64,000 bases of DNA from positions 124,001-188,000 of the forward strand of contig NZ_FRAQ01000003.1 in NCBI RefSeq assembly GCF_900142385.1. Direction: 5' to 3'. A program made the translations under genes and the position numbers. Under the pieces are notes generated by a model, which was not told where the DNA came from, made no database searches, and saw nothing but the letters and a program-made list of their open reading frames with translations. The DNA comes from Marinobacter antarcticus. GTDB lineage: Bacteria > Pseudomonadota > Gammaproteobacteria > Pseudomonadales > Oleiphilaceae. Below, one piece after another: positions 6,601 to 15,921 of the stretch; position 1 is the first letter of the stretch, and the number at the start of each line of letters is the position of its first letter.

Positions 6601-8781
6601 ATGACACTCGAACGACACCCCAAAGACTTTTCCGATGTGGAGGTGGGCGAAGACCACGTGCTTGCCCACGATGTGGACGAAGAGCCTGTAGAGGCAAACC
6701 GCAGGCTGTTTGAAGGCGGCATGCTGAGGTTTGTTTCTTTGCTTGCGATTGTTTACTCCTCATTTCACCTTTATTCACTGAATATTGCACCGCTGGAAAC
6801 CTGGTCTTTCCGGATTGTGCACATTGCCGGGACCCTTGTTCTGGGTTTTTTGCTGTTTGCCGGCGCACGTTTTGTTTCTGCCGAAGAAGGCCCGGTGCGC
6901 CATCGCTGGACTACCTGGATCAGTGCTGTAGCGCTTTTACCTGCATTTTATGTGCTGTATCAGACTTTTTCGTTCTGGCAGATGGTTCAGAACGGCGCCA
7001 TGCGAATTCCTGTTGAGCTGGAAACCTGGCATTTTGGCTGGCCCTTACTGGCGACAACAGGCACGGGTATCGTGATGAGCTGGTTCCACCAGCGCGAACG
7101 CTCGCGCTTCAGCTTGCCGGATCTGGTTCTGATTGTGTGTTCGATCGCTGTCGCCGCGTACTTCCTGGTGGCCTATAACACCTCCATGCGCATGTCCACG
7201 GGCACATCGTTTGCACCGGTGGGTATATCGTTTGCCGCTGTCGGAGGCACCGCGCTGATCATGGAGCTTACCCGCCGGGTTGCTGGCCTTGCGCTGGTGG
7301 TTATCGGGCTGATATTTCTCTTGTATGTATTTGCCGGGCCTTATCTGCCCGGGTTCCTCGGCTATCCGGGGCTTTCGGTGCAGCGCTTTTTCAGCCAGGT
7401 GTATACCGACGCCGGCATTCTTGGGCCCACTACGGCCGTATCGTCTACATACATTATCCTGTTCATTATTTTTGCCGCATTTTTGCAGTCATCAAAAGTG
7501 GGTGACTACTTCGTAAACTTCGCGTTTGCGGTGGCTGGGCGCTCACGGGGCGGCCCCGCCAAGGTATCCATTTTCGCCTCAGGCCTTATGGGTATGATCA
7601 ACGGCACCAGTGCAGGCAATGTGGTGTCCACCGGGTCACTGACTATCCCGCTGATGAAAAAAGTGGGCTACAGCAAGAAATCGGCCGGCGCTGTGGAAGC
7701 GGCTGCTTCTACCGGTGGCCAGATTATGCCTCCGATCATGGGGGCGGGCGCCTTCATCATGGCCGAGATTACCGGTATTCCGTATACCGAAATTGCCATC
7801 GCTGCCATTATTCCCGCGATACTGTACTTCGCGTCCGTTTATTTCATGGTCGATTTCGAAGCTGCAAAAACCGGCATGCGTGGCATGCGCGAAGACGAGC
7901 TGCCAAAGCTGCGTACCATGGTGAAGCAATGCTACCTGTTTTTACCGATCATCATTCTGGTGGTGGCGCTGTTTATGGGCTATTCGGTAATACGTGCCGG
8001 GACCCTGGCTATGATTTCTGCGGCGGTTGTCAGCTGGTTTTCACCGAACAAGATGGGCATTCGTGAAATTTTGCATGCGCTGGAAATTGCCTCGTACATG
8101 GCAATACAGATTATTGTGGTTTGCGCGGCGGCGGGTGTTATCGTCGGCGTTATTTCCCTGACTGGCGTCGGTGCCCGCTTCTCGGTGCTGCTGCTGGATG
8201 TGGCAGAGGCGAGTCAGTTGCTCGCGCTCATCTTCGCTATGTTCATATCTATCCTTCTGGGCATGGGGATGCCGACAACGGCCGCATACGCGGTTGCCGC
8301 TTCGGTGGTGGCGCCAGGGCTTGTGCAGCTCGGGATTGAGCCGCTGACAGCGCACTTCTTCGTGTTCTACTTTGCGGTTGTTTCGGCCATTACTCCGCCG
8401 GTGGCGCTGGCTTCCTATGCGGCAGCGGCGATTTCCGGTGCCAAAGCCATGGAAACCTCAGTGGCGTCGTTCCGGATCGGTATTGCGGCGTTTATCGTGC
8501 CTTTCATGTTTTTCTACAACGGCGCCCTGTTGATGGAGGCAGGATGGTTCGACATTGCCCGTGCACTGGTCACCGCTCTCTTTGGTGTGTACATGCTATC
8601 GGGTGGGGTGCTTGGCTGGTTTGCCAATGTGTCGGCTTCCTGGGTAGCCCGTCTAATGCTGGTGGGTGCTGCACTGCTTATGATTGAAGGTGGCCTGATA
8701 TCCGACCTGGCGGGCATCGCTCTGGCAGCGATGGTTTTCCTGCTGCAGCGGCAGCGCAAAGTTCGTATGGCAGCAGCATGA
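6601..8781 (+). CDS. TRAP transporter fused permease (4TM/12TM, DctQM-type)
   Basis: A 726-residue inner-membrane protein in which the small (4-TM, Q-like) and large (12-TM, M-like) TRAP permease subunits are fused, the usual arrangement for TAXI systems. After a charged N-terminus of about 40 residues there are many hydrophobic segments. The large-domain core has FASGLMGMINGTSAGNV, EAAASTGGQIMPPIMGAGAF and, near the C-terminal half, GMGMPTTAAYA. ATG 6601 (AGGA near 6589) is preferred over TTG 6577. It would use an ion gradient to import the solute delivered by the upstream binding protein. A C-terminal hydrophobic region follows the last family motif. Confidence 0.93.
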   Translation: MTLERHPKDFSDVEVGEDHVLAHDVDEEPVEANRRLFEGGMLRFVSLLAIVYSSFHLYSLNIAPLETWSFRIVHIAGTLVLGFLLFAGARFVSAEEGPVRHRWTTWISAVALLPAFYVLYQTFSFWQMVQNGAMRIPVELETWHFGWPLLATTGTGIVMSWFHQRERSRFSLPDLVLIVCSIAVAAYFLVAYNTSMRMSTGTSFAPVGISFAAVGGTALIMELTRRVAGLALVVIGLIFLLYVFAGPYLPGFLGYPGLSVQRFFSQVYTDAGILGPTTAVSSTYIILFIIFAAFLQSSKVGDYFVNFAFAVAGRSRGGPAKVSIFASGLMGMINGTSAGNVVSTGSLTIPLMKKVGYSKKSAGAVEAAASTGGQIMPPIMGAGAFIMAEITGIPYTEIAIAAIIPAILYFASVYFMVDFEAAKTGMRGMREDELPKLRTMVKQCYLFLPIIILVVALFMGYSVIRAGTLAMISAAVVSWFSPNKMGIREILHALEIASYMAIQIIVVCAAAGVIVGVISLTGVGARFSVLLLDVAEASQLLALIFAMFISILLGMGMPTTAAYAVAASVVAPGLVQLGIEPLTAHFFVFYFAVVSAITPPVALASYAAAAISGAKAMETSVASFRIGIAAFIVPFMFFYNGALLMEAGWFDIARALVTALFGVYMLSGGVLGWFANVSASWVARLMLVGAALLMIEGGLISDLAGIALAAMVFLLQRQRKVRMAAA

Positions 8782-8788
8782 GTTAAGG

Positions 8789-8830
8789 AGTATAGCCAGG
8801 CCCTTGTCCTTGAAAGGGCCTGGCTATACT
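8789..8830. terminator. Perfect 17-bp inverted repeat after the permease gene
   Basis: Arms 8789-8805 and 8814-8830 are perfectly complementary around an 8-base loop and contain TATAGCCAGGCCC. There is no T-run on either side, so termination would be unusual; read-through into dctB remains possible. It may be an mRNA-end stabiliser separating transporter from regulator genes. Confidence 0.5.
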
Positions 8831-8865
8831 CTGGCGTCCTTCAACGGTTTTGCGGGAACCGGGTT

Positions 8866-10680
8866 ATGTCCTACCGGATAGGCGCATTTTTTGTCTTTGT
8901 GTTCACTCTCATGGTGTCCTGGATGCTGGGTGGCTGGGTTGGCTACCGGCAGGTTGAGCAGGATAGCCTTGAGGAGTCTTTTCGCTATCGCCAGCTGGTC
9001 GGGAACGAGCTTAACCGGTACCTGCCTATTCCTGAACTCATGGCTGAGCACCCATTGCTGGAGGCCGCGCTGAGCTCTCCGGATAACTCAGCGGTGATTC
9101 ATCAGGCCAACGAGGAAATGCAGCGCATGGCCACCATTGTGGGCAGTTCCGATGTTTATTTGATGGACACGTCGGGGCTGACGATTGCGGCCAATAACTA
9201 CCAGCAGACAGACAGTTTTGTGGGCCGGAACTTTGCATTCAGGCCGTACTTTTATGAGGCCATGGAGAGCGGTCATTCGGCCGTCTATTTTGCGCTTGGG
9301 CTCATGTCTGGTGTGCGAGGTCTCTATTTTTCCCACCCGGTTCGGGGCCAGGATTCCGCAATTCTGGGCATTGTCACTGTAAAGGTACTGGTTCATGAAC
9401 TGGAGTCCCAGTGGCACAGGCCGGCTTCCGTGCGTGCAGCAGAAATGGTGGTGCTGGATGAAGCCGGTGTGAGCTTTCTGGCCAGCAAGCCCGAATGGTT
9501 GTACCGGGACTTTACCGGCAGCGCCGGGGAGGCTCCGGGCGAGGCGTCACGCCAACGTTACCCGGATCGGGATCTCAAGCCGGTGTCACTGAATTATCTT
9601 GGTAAGCCCTTGGGCTTGTCTGGTTCATCGGAAACGTTACGCATTCGGGAAGACGGCGTAGGTCGGGAATACCTGAGCGTTCGGACGCCATTGCCCAGGC
9701 TGGACTGGACGCTGCAGGTAATGGTGAGCACCCGCTCGGTCGTCTGGATGCGGCTCGGGTTTGTGGTAGGAGGTATCGCAATATTTTTCGGTGGTCTGCT
9801 GGCCTGGCTCTACCTGCGCGAGCGCTACCGTCGCGAGGCGGAACTTGCTCTCAGAGGGGAGCAGCTTGAACTCAGTGTGGCTGAGCGAACAGCTGACCTG
9901 GAACACTCCAACCGTAAACTTCTGGATGAGATACGGGAGCGTGAGCGCACCCAAAGCGAATTGCGGGAAACTCAGCAGGAGCTGATTCAGGCGGCCAAGC
10001 TGGCGGTGCTGGGGCAGATGTCCGCTGGCCTTAATCATGAGATGAGCCAGCCTCTTACCGCCATCCAGACCTACGCCAGAAACAGTCGCCGCTTCCTTGA
10101 AAAAGGCGCCGCCGATATGGTGGATGCGAACCTCAGTGAAATCGTACTTTTGTGCGACAAAATGGCGGAACTCACCCGCCAGTTCAAGGTGTTTGCCCGC
10201 AAGTCTGAAGGCCCGCCAACGATCGTGGACTTTCGCCTGTCGGTGGATGCGTCCCTGAAAATTATTGCCGCACAGAAAAGTTGCGCGGGCATTAATATTT
10301 GCTGGGACCGGCCCTCGTTGCCGGTTTCTTGCCATGGTGACCTGATCCGCATTGAGCAGGTGATGGTCAATCTGCTTGCTAACGCTGTACAGGCGGTTGA
10401 AGGTCAGGAACAACCGGAAATCAGCATAGAGGTTGAGGAACAGGAGGGGAGCTGGCGCTGTTTTGTCCGGGATAACGGGTCCGGGCTGCCAGCGAATACG
10501 GAGCAGATTTTTGAACCTTTCTTCACCACCAAGTCAGTCAAGCAGGGGCTCGGGCTCGGATTATCTATCTCAAGGCAGATTGCTGATGCTTTGGGTGGCC
10601 GGCTCACCGGGCGCAATCGCAGCGATGCACCGGGTGCGGAATTTGAATTTACCCTGAAAAAACGGGAGGCCACGGAATGA
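8866..10680 (+). CDS. dctB: DctB-like C4-dicarboxylate-type sensor histidine kinase
   Basis: A 604-residue membrane sensor. Transmembrane helices lie at about 4-24 and 296-317, enclosing a periplasmic double-Cache-like domain (VYLMDTSGLTIAANN, GVRGLYFSHPV). A coiled coil follows (about 320-375). The kinase core has phosphoacceptor His391 in LNHEMSQPL, the N box MVNLLANAVQAV, and G boxes DNGSGLP and GLGLGLSISRQI. The asparagine-flanked H box without a HAMP domain is typical of DctB. Its stop overlaps the dctD start (ATGA). Since the neighbouring transporter is TAXI rather than DctPQM, the sensed ligand may not be a C4-dicarboxylate. Confidence 0.9.
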   Translation: MSYRIGAFFVFVFTLMVSWMLGGWVGYRQVEQDSLEESFRYRQLVGNELNRYLPIPELMAEHPLLEAALSSPDNSAVIHQANEEMQRMATIVGSSDVYLMDTSGLTIAANNYQQTDSFVGRNFAFRPYFYEAMESGHSAVYFALGLMSGVRGLYFSHPVRGQDSAILGIVTVKVLVHELESQWHRPASVRAAEMVVLDEAGVSFLASKPEWLYRDFTGSAGEAPGEASRQRYPDRDLKPVSLNYLGKPLGLSGSSETLRIREDGVGREYLSVRTPLPRLDWTLQVMVSTRSVVWMRLGFVVGGIAIFFGGLLAWLYLRERYRREAELALRGEQLELSVAERTADLEHSNRKLLDEIRERERTQSELRETQQELIQAAKLAVLGQMSAGLNHEMSQPLTAIQTYARNSRRFLEKGAADMVDANLSEIVLLCDKMAELTRQFKVFARKSEGPPTIVDFRLSVDASLKIIAAQKSCAGINICWDRPSLPVSCHGDLIRIEQVMVNLLANAVQAVEGQEQPEISIEVEEQEGSWRCFVRDNGSGLPANTEQIFEPFFTTKSVKQGLGLGLSISRQIADALGGRLTGRNRSDAPGAEFEFTLKKREATE

Positions 10681-12029
10681 CAGAACCTTCGGTAATCTTT
10701 GTGGATGATGATCCGCACATCCGCCAGGCCATTTCCCAGGCGCTCACTCTGGAAGATCTGCCTGTGCGCTGTTTCGAGGATGCAGAGTCGGGCCTGATGG
10801 CCATTACGCCGGAATACAGTGGCGTTGTACTTTGTGACTACAACATGCCGGGTATGGATGGGCTTGAGATGCTGAGCGCCGTTCAGGCTCTAGACACTAC
10901 CATCCCCGTTATTATTCTGACCGGCCAGGGTGATATCAGCACGGCTGTCTCCGCTATGCAGCGGGGGGCTTATGATTTTATCGAGAAACCGTTCAATCAT
11001 GATGAGCTGATCGAACTGCTTCGGCATGCGCTGGAGAAGCGGTACCTCGCTCTGGAGAACCGTCGTCTCAAGGCCCAGTTACGTCATCTGGCCCGGCCTG
11101 GCCCCAGGATTCTGGGTAGCACGCCTAGCATGCAAAAAGTGATGGATACCATTACGCCGATTCTGGACATTACCGCCAACATTCTATTGCATGGCGAGAC
11201 CGGCTCTGGCAAGGATGCTCTGGCCCGTTACATCCACGAGAACAGCCCGAGAGGTGCGCATAACTTTGTTGCGATCAACTGCGGTGCTGTGCCTGAAAAC
11301 CTGATTGAAAGTGAGCTTTTTGGTCATGAGGCCGGGGCGTTTACCGGCGCTGATAAACGCCGCATCGGCAAGATCGAACATGCCCATCAAGGCACGTTGT
11401 TCCTGGATGAAGTAGAAAGCATGCCCATGCCGCTGCAGATCAAACTACTCAGAGTGCTTGAAGAGCAAAAGGTCGAACGCCTGGGTAGTAACAAGGTTCA
11501 GGAGCTGGATGTGCGCATTATTGCGGCCACCAAAGCTGATCTCAAAACGCTCAGCGATGAAGGCGTTTTCCGTGCGGATCTCTATTATCGGCTGAATGTG
11601 GTGAAAGTGGATATTCCACCCCTGCGTGAGCGCAAAGAAGACATCCCGATGTTGTTTCACCACTTTGTTCTGATTGCCGCCGCACGTTACGACCGGGAGA
11701 GCGTTCCATTGGATGCCAGCCAGGCTGCGCGGTTAATGCATCACAGCTGGCCCGGAAATGTTCGTGAGTTGCGTAACCTGGCCGAGCGTTATGTGCTGCT
11801 TGGTCCGGCTGCTTTGGACGAAAATGAACCTGTGGCCAAGGCCAATGTGAGTGGGCGGCGAACGCTTACAGAAATGATGGACAGCTTTGAGCATTCGGTG
11901 CTGACCAGCGCCCTCAATGCCTGCCATGGCAGTATCAAGGACACCATGGTGCAGCTGGGTGTTGCCCGTAAAACCCTCTACGATAAAATGAAAAAGCACG
12001 GCCTGGATAAGGCTGTGTTCAAGGACTGA
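10677..12029 (+). CDS. dctD: DctD-like sigma-54-dependent response regulator
   Basis: A 450-residue NtrC-family activator with three domains. The receiver domain is residues 1-120 with phosphoacceptor Asp54 (LCDYNMPGMDG). The AAA+ domain has Walker A GETGSGKD (173-180), the sigma-54 contact loop GAFTGA (220-225) and Walker B LFLDEVE. The C-terminal Fis-type helix-turn-helix ends about ARKTLYDKMKKHG. It is translationally coupled to dctB. An intact GAFTGA means it should activate a sigma-54 promoter, and the best candidate in the window is at 5432-5448 before the TAXI genes. Confidence 0.94.
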   Translation: MTEPSVIFVDDDPHIRQAISQALTLEDLPVRCFEDAESGLMAITPEYSGVVLCDYNMPGMDGLEMLSAVQALDTTIPVIILTGQGDISTAVSAMQRGAYDFIEKPFNHDELIELLRHALEKRYLALENRRLKAQLRHLARPGPRILGSTPSMQKVMDTITPILDITANILLHGETGSGKDALARYIHENSPRGAHNFVAINCGAVPENLIESELFGHEAGAFTGADKRRIGKIEHAHQGTLFLDEVESMPMPLQIKLLRVLEEQKVERLGSNKVQELDVRIIAATKADLKTLSDEGVFRADLYYRLNVVKVDIPPLRERKEDIPMLFHHFVLIAAARYDRESVPLDASQAARLMHHSWPGNVRELRNLAERYVLLGPAALDENEPVAKANVSGRRTLTEMMDSFEHSVLTSALNACHGSIKDTMVQLGVARKTLYDKMKKHGLDKAVFKD

Positions 12030-12075
12030 GCCAAGTATCTGACACACAGTGACACGCGTATTTACACTCTGGATA

Positions 12076-12102
12076 CAAAATACGCAGTACTCTCAACGAT
12101 AA
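12076..12102 (+). promoter_or_regulatory. FliA (sigma-28)-like promoter for the chemoreceptor
   Basis: CAAA (12076-12079), 15 bases, then AACGATAA (12095-12102) resembles TAAA-N15-GCCGATAA with 3 of 4 and 6 of 8 matches. It lies 90 bases before the receptor start. Chemoreceptors are a common FliA target. Confidence 0.45.
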
Positions 12103-12150
12103 TTTACGTGGCTATTCTGTAGCATCCCGTTTCTTTGCTTTGGGCGGTAG

Positions 12151-12180
12151 CTTCCGTCCATCCCCTGTAATAGACGGAAG
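12151..12180 (+). repeat. Hairpin in the chemoreceptor leader
   Basis: CTTCCGTC (12151-12158) and GACGGAAG (12173-12180) form a perfect 8-bp stem with a 14-base loop, ending 11 bases before the ATG. It overlaps the place where a ribosome site would be expected, so it could limit translation. Confidence 0.45.
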
Positions 12181-12191
12181 ACCTGCCAGAT

Positions 12192-13886
12192 ATGAAAAAC
12201 CTGACCATTCAGGCGCGGGTGCTGTTGCTGGCGCTGGTGCCAGTGATTTTGCTCACTGTGTTTCTGACCACATATAACCTGAATCAAGCCCGGGGCATCG
12301 GTGACGGAGCCGTAACTGGTTTTTCCTCGGCCATGGAGGCGAGCAAACGCCAGGAGCTGAAAAACTATCTGGAGCTGGCACGCACCTCAATTGCCCACCT
12401 ATACAATAAGCCGGGATCAGCTAACGATCCTGAAGTGCGCGAGCAGGCGTGGGACATCCTTCGCCAGATGCGCTTTGATGATTCCGACAGTGTTGGCTAT
12501 ATCTTCGCCACTGACACCAGTGGCCTAACCGTTATGCATGGCGCAAAGCCGGCATTAGAAGGCAAGAATCTCTGGGACGCTCAGGATCCCAATGGTACCT
12601 ATCTAATCCGCGAACTGGTAAGAGTGGCTCTGAGTGGCGGTGGCTATGTGCCCTATGACTGGCAGAACAGCGATACTGGTAAAATCGCCCCGAAACTGGG
12701 TTACGCCATAATGCTGCCGAAATGGAACATCATGATTGGTACCGGTTTCTGGGTAGATGGCCTGGAAAAACAGGTTGCTGCTATGGATGATGAAGTCGAG
12801 GAGGCCTTGGGTAATGCGGTAATCGCCTCAATAACCACCTCGCTGATTGCACTGGCCATTATCGTCTTTTTGGCCCTGATTGTAGTACGCAGCATTATCC
12901 GGCCACTGAAATCGGCGGTGTCGGCCATGAACGATATCGCCAGAGGCGATGGTGACCTGACTCGTCGATTGGAGATGGAGGGCAAGGACGAGCTTAGTCA
13001 GTTGGCGACGGCGTTCAACAGCTTTGCTGACCAGGTGCACGGATTGGTTGAGCGGGTTCTCTCGTCCACCCGCACCCTGAATGAAGCCTCTACGGAGCTG
13101 AACCAGATAATGGGAGAGGCAGAGCAAGGCGTAGAGCGTCAAAAATCCGAGAGTGATCAAGTGGCAACTGCCATGAATGAGATGACCGCCGCGGCCCAGG
13201 AAGTAGCTAATAACGCCAGTGAGGCTTCCGATGCTGCGGACCATGCCAATGTTCAGGTATCTGATGCTCAGGGCCTGGTGCATCAGACCATCGAAGTGAT
13301 CGGTGGCTTGTCTGAGCAAGTTGAAGAGGGCGTTAAAGTTATTCAAAAGCTTGGCTCGGATTCCCGCAAGATTGACAGTGTTCTGGAGGTGATCCGTGAG
13401 ATTGCCGATCAGACAAATCTGCTCGCCCTGAATGCGGCCATCGAGGCCGCGCGGGCCGGCGAAGCGGGTCGAGGCTTTGCGGTGGTCGCGGATGAAGTTC
13501 GCACGCTGGCGAGCCGGACTCAAAAGAGCACCCAGGAAATTCAGGAAACCATCGAGCGGCTGCAAGCCGGTGCCGGCAATGCAGTGAAGCTGATTGGTTT
13601 GATCAGTGAGCGTAGTGAGGCCACAGTTGCGGAAACGCGTAAGGTGAGTGACGCGCTGCAGAGAATTAATCAGGCGGTCGGTACCATCAACGATATGAAC
13701 ACCCAGATTGCCAGTGCCGCAGAGGAGCAAACCAGCGTCTCCGAAACAATCAACCAGAATGTTCACGAGATTGTTGCGATAACGGAGCAGACTGCTCAGG
13801 GGACGTATCGGGCGGGCTTGGCAACACAGCGACTCAAGGCGCTGGCGGCAGATATGTCAGACCAGGTCAGTCGTTACCGGGTGTGA
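12192..13886 (+). CDS. Methyl-accepting chemotaxis protein with periplasmic Cache domain
   Basis: A 564-residue chemoreceptor. The first transmembrane helix is about residues 9-28 and the second about 209-233. Between them is a single-Cache-type sensor domain (about 45-190, with [16 protein letters not shown] and [14 protein letters not shown]). HAMP follows (about 234-286), then the cytoplasmic coiled coil. The highly conserved tip is present: [20 protein letters not shown] and [15 protein letters not shown], which contacts CheA and CheW. There is no CheR-binding pentapeptide at the C-terminus. Ligand unknown; single-Cache receptors often bind small organic acids. It lies directly after the transporter regulator but has its own likely promoter. 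Confidence 0.94.
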   Translation: MKNLTIQARVLLLALVPVILLTVFLTTYNLNQARGIGDGAVTGFSSAMEASKRQELKNYLELARTSIAHLYNKPGSANDPEVREQAWDILRQMRFDDSDSVGYIFATDTSGLTVMHGAKPALEGKNLWDAQDPNGTYLIRELVRVALSGGGYVPYDWQNSDTGKIAPKLGYAIMLPKWNIMIGTGFWVDGLEKQVAAMDDEVEEALGNAVIASITTSLIALAIIVFLALIVVRSIIRPLKSAVSAMNDIARGDGDLTRRLEMEGKDELSQLATAFNSFADQVHGLVERVLSSTRTLNEASTELNQIMGEAEQGVERQKSESDQVATAMNEMTAAAQEVANNASEASDAADHANVQVSDAQGLVHQTIEVIGGLSEQVEEGVKVIQKLGSDSRKIDSVLEVIREIADQTNLLALNAAIEAARAGEAGRGFAVVADEVRTLASRTQKSTQEIQETIERLQAGAGNAVKLIGLISERSEATVAETRKVSDALQRINQAVGTINDMNTQIASAAEEQTSVSETINQNVHEIVAITEQTAQGTYRAGLATQRLKALAADMSDQVSRYRV

Positions 13887-13900
13887 GTAATTGAGAATTT

Positions 13901-13930
13901 AAAAGCCGGGGCCCTGGCCCCGGCTTTTTT
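13901..13930. terminator. Bidirectional intrinsic terminator
   Basis: AAAAGCCGGGG (13901-13911) pairs perfectly with CCCCGGCTTTT (13918-13928), with T-runs in both directions. It lies between the converging chemoreceptor and PhoH genes and should serve both. Confidence 0.9.
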
Positions 13931-13941
13931 GTGACCCTGTG

Positions 13942-15339
13942 TCAGAGGTTGGCTTCGGCAAACTCCGCCAGTATTGAGCGCGGTACACCTTGCAGGTGAA
14001 TGTGTCCCCCATGGCTGAAGCTTTTGAAGCGCTCGGTCATATAGGTCAGGCCGGAGCTCAGCGCGCTCAGGTAGGGCGTGTCGATCTGCGCCAGGTTGCC
14101 CAGGCAGATCACCTTGGAGCCATTACCCGAGCGGGTAATGATGGTCTTGATCTGATGCGGAGTCAGGTTCTGGGATTCGTCAATAATAATCAGACTGTGC
14201 TGGAAGCTGCGGCCACGAATATAGTTCATGGATTTGAAGTGCAGGGGCACCTTGCTGAGGATGTAGTCCACACTGGCGGTCATGTTCTCATCGTCTTCGT
14301 GCAGTGCTTCCAGGTTGTCCACGATGGCGCCCAGCCAGGGTTCCATTTTTTCTGCCTCGGTGCCGGGCAGGAAGCCGATATCTTCATCCAGGCCTTGGGT
14401 TGAGCGTGTTGCAATAATCCGTTTGTAGAGTTTGCTGGCAACGGTCATCTCGATGCAGGCGGCCAGCGCCAGAATGGTTTTACCTGAGCCGGCTGAGCCT
14501 GTGAGGTTGACCAGATGGACATCCGGATCAAGCAGCAGGTTCAGGGCCATGGCCTGATAGATGTCCCGCGGCACCAGGCCCCAGACTTCTTCATTCATCA
14601 AGTCGTGCTGATGCAGGTCCCTGATAACCACCTGAGTGTCGGTGATGTTCACGACTTTGCCGACAAACCCCTGCTCATCAAGAACAAATTCGTTAATGTT
14701 AAGTTTTGCCAGTTCGCCTTCGCGCTTGAGAATGTGTTCGGTTACACCTTCCCTCTGCACGGTTTCCACTTTGGCAATGGTGTCCCAGAATGAGTTCGGA
14801 AACTCGCGATAGCCTTTCGGCAGCAGGTTAATGTCATCCAGCAACTGATCGTTTTGGTAGTCCTGAGCTTCAACACCGAAGCCACGGGCTTTAAGCCGCA
14901 TGTTGATGTCTTTGCTGACTAATATGATATCCCGGGACTTGTGCCGCTCCTGAAGTGCCGCAAGGGTGTTGATGATCTTGTTGTCGTTCAGATGTTCCGG
15001 CAGTGAATGGTTACCGGTGTGCTCTGTGCTCATCAGAATGGAGAGGGTGCCCAGAGGGGCAGCCATCTTGGCCCGTATGATGGGTACGCCTTTCTCTATG
15101 TCCTTCGGGCTGGCATCGCCAAGCAGCCTGTCGATGGTGCGGATCGCCTGGCGACAATCAGCAGCCACACTCTGCTTGCCGGATTTGAGGCCATCGAGTT
15201 CTTCAAGGACGGTCATCGGGATGATGACATCGTGTTCTTCAAAGTTGAGGAGGGCGTTCGGGTCGTGAATCAGGACGTTGGTATCGAGGACATACATTTT
15301 TCTTCGAGCTTGCGGTGCACTTTCCGGTGTTCTGGGCAT
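13942..15339 (-). CDS. PhoH family protein with N-terminal PIN domain (YlaK type)
   Basis: A 465-residue cytoplasmic protein. Residues 15-165 form a PIN-type ribonuclease domain with the acidic residues expected of it (Asp19 in VLDTNVLIHD, Glu47, Asp144 in VSKDINMRL). The second half is a PhoH ATPase with Walker A GSAGSGKT (281-288), IIIDESQNL as Walker B and GNLAQIDTPYL. PhoH2-type PIN-ATPase proteins act as RNA-unwinding ribonucleases in some bacteria. It is transcribed leftwards together with, or just behind, the CBS protein gene, 23 bases away, and ends at the bidirectional terminator. Confidence 0.92.
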   Translation of the reverse strand: MPRTPESAPQARRKMYVLDTNVLIHDPNALLNFEEHDVIIPMTVLEELDGLKSGKQSVAADCRQAIRTIDRLLGDASPKDIEKGVPIIRAKMAAPLGTLSILMSTEHTGNHSLPEHLNDNKIINTLAALQERHKSRDIILVSKDINMRLKARGFGVEAQDYQNDQLLDDINLLPKGYREFPNSFWDTIAKVETVQREGVTEHILKREGELAKLNINEFVLDEQGFVGKVVNITDTQVVIRDLHQHDLMNEEVWGLVPRDIYQAMALNLLLDPDVHLVNLTGSAGSGKTILALAACIEMTVASKLYKRIIATRSTQGLDEDIGFLPGTEAEKMEPWLGAIVDNLEALHEDDENMTASVDYILSKVPLHFKSMNYIRGRSFQHSLIIIDESQNLTPHQIKTIITRSGNGSKVICLGNLAQIDTPYLSALSSGLTYMTERFKSFSHGGHIHLQGVPRSILAEFAEANL

Positions 15340-15362
15340 ATGGGCGCTACCTCTGTGGTGGT

Positions 15363-15854
15363 TCAGTCGTTACGGGCGCAGCGTTTCGTAAGCTCTTCAT
15401 CCGAGATGACTTTCAGCATATCGTATGTAGTTACAATTCCGGTTATTTTCGACTCCCGGGTGATAAAAATCCGATGCAAGTGTTCACTCATCATGATGTT
15501 GGCAATGTCGCGCACTGGCGTGTTCTCGTCAACCGATAATACGATGGGCGTCATGATATCCCGGACTTCTACCGGCACTTTGCCCATTTCCTCAAAAAGT
15601 ACCATGCGTAAACGCCGCGCTTCCTGCTGGTCTTCTGCAGTGAGCTCTTTGTCGGCCTCAGGCCGGTTGGCATTCCAGCGGAATTCTGTAATGTCCTTGA
15701 GTGTGGCAATGCCGACAATCTCGCCTGAGTCGTCAGTAACAGGGCTGCCGGTAATTTCGTTATCGGTGAGAAACCGGGCAAGACGATCCATTGTCCAGGA
15801 TTGCGGTACTGCCTTGATGCTGGGAGTCATTATTTCGTAAGCGAGCACGGTCAT
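15363..15854 (-). CDS. Two-CBS-domain protein
   Basis: A 163-residue stand-alone protein made of a CBS pair: the first unit is residues 5-60 (IMTPSIKAVP, GSPVTDDSGEIVGI) and the second about 97-155 (DIMTPIVLSVDENTPVRDIA, ITGIVTTYDML). CBS pairs bind adenine nucleotides and usually act as regulatory sensors. No catalytic domain is attached, so its partner is unknown. The gene lies 23 bases upstream of the PhoH gene in the same direction, which suggests co-transcription. Confidence 0.88.
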   Translation of the reverse strand: MTVLAYEIMTPSIKAVPQSWTMDRLARFLTDNEITGSPVTDDSGEIVGIATLKDITEFRWNANRPEADKELTAEDQQEARRLRMVLFEEMGKVPVEVRDIMTPIVLSVDENTPVRDIANIMMSEHLHRIFITRESKITGIVTTYDMLKVISDEELTKRCARND

Positions 15855-15921
15855 TTGGTGTTCTCTGCTTTGTGAAGTCCTTGCCCCAGAGCTTAGCGTT
15901 TCGTACTCTGCCCGTCACCTC

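Noticed and set aside
12030..12191. A c-di-GMP riboswitch in the chemoreceptor leader
   Set aside because: Only one hairpin is present and no GEMM-type conserved core can be found.
12828..13766. 312-codon open frame on - opposite the chemoreceptor
   Set aside because: Mirrors the repetitive coiled-coil codons of the receptor; no start context.
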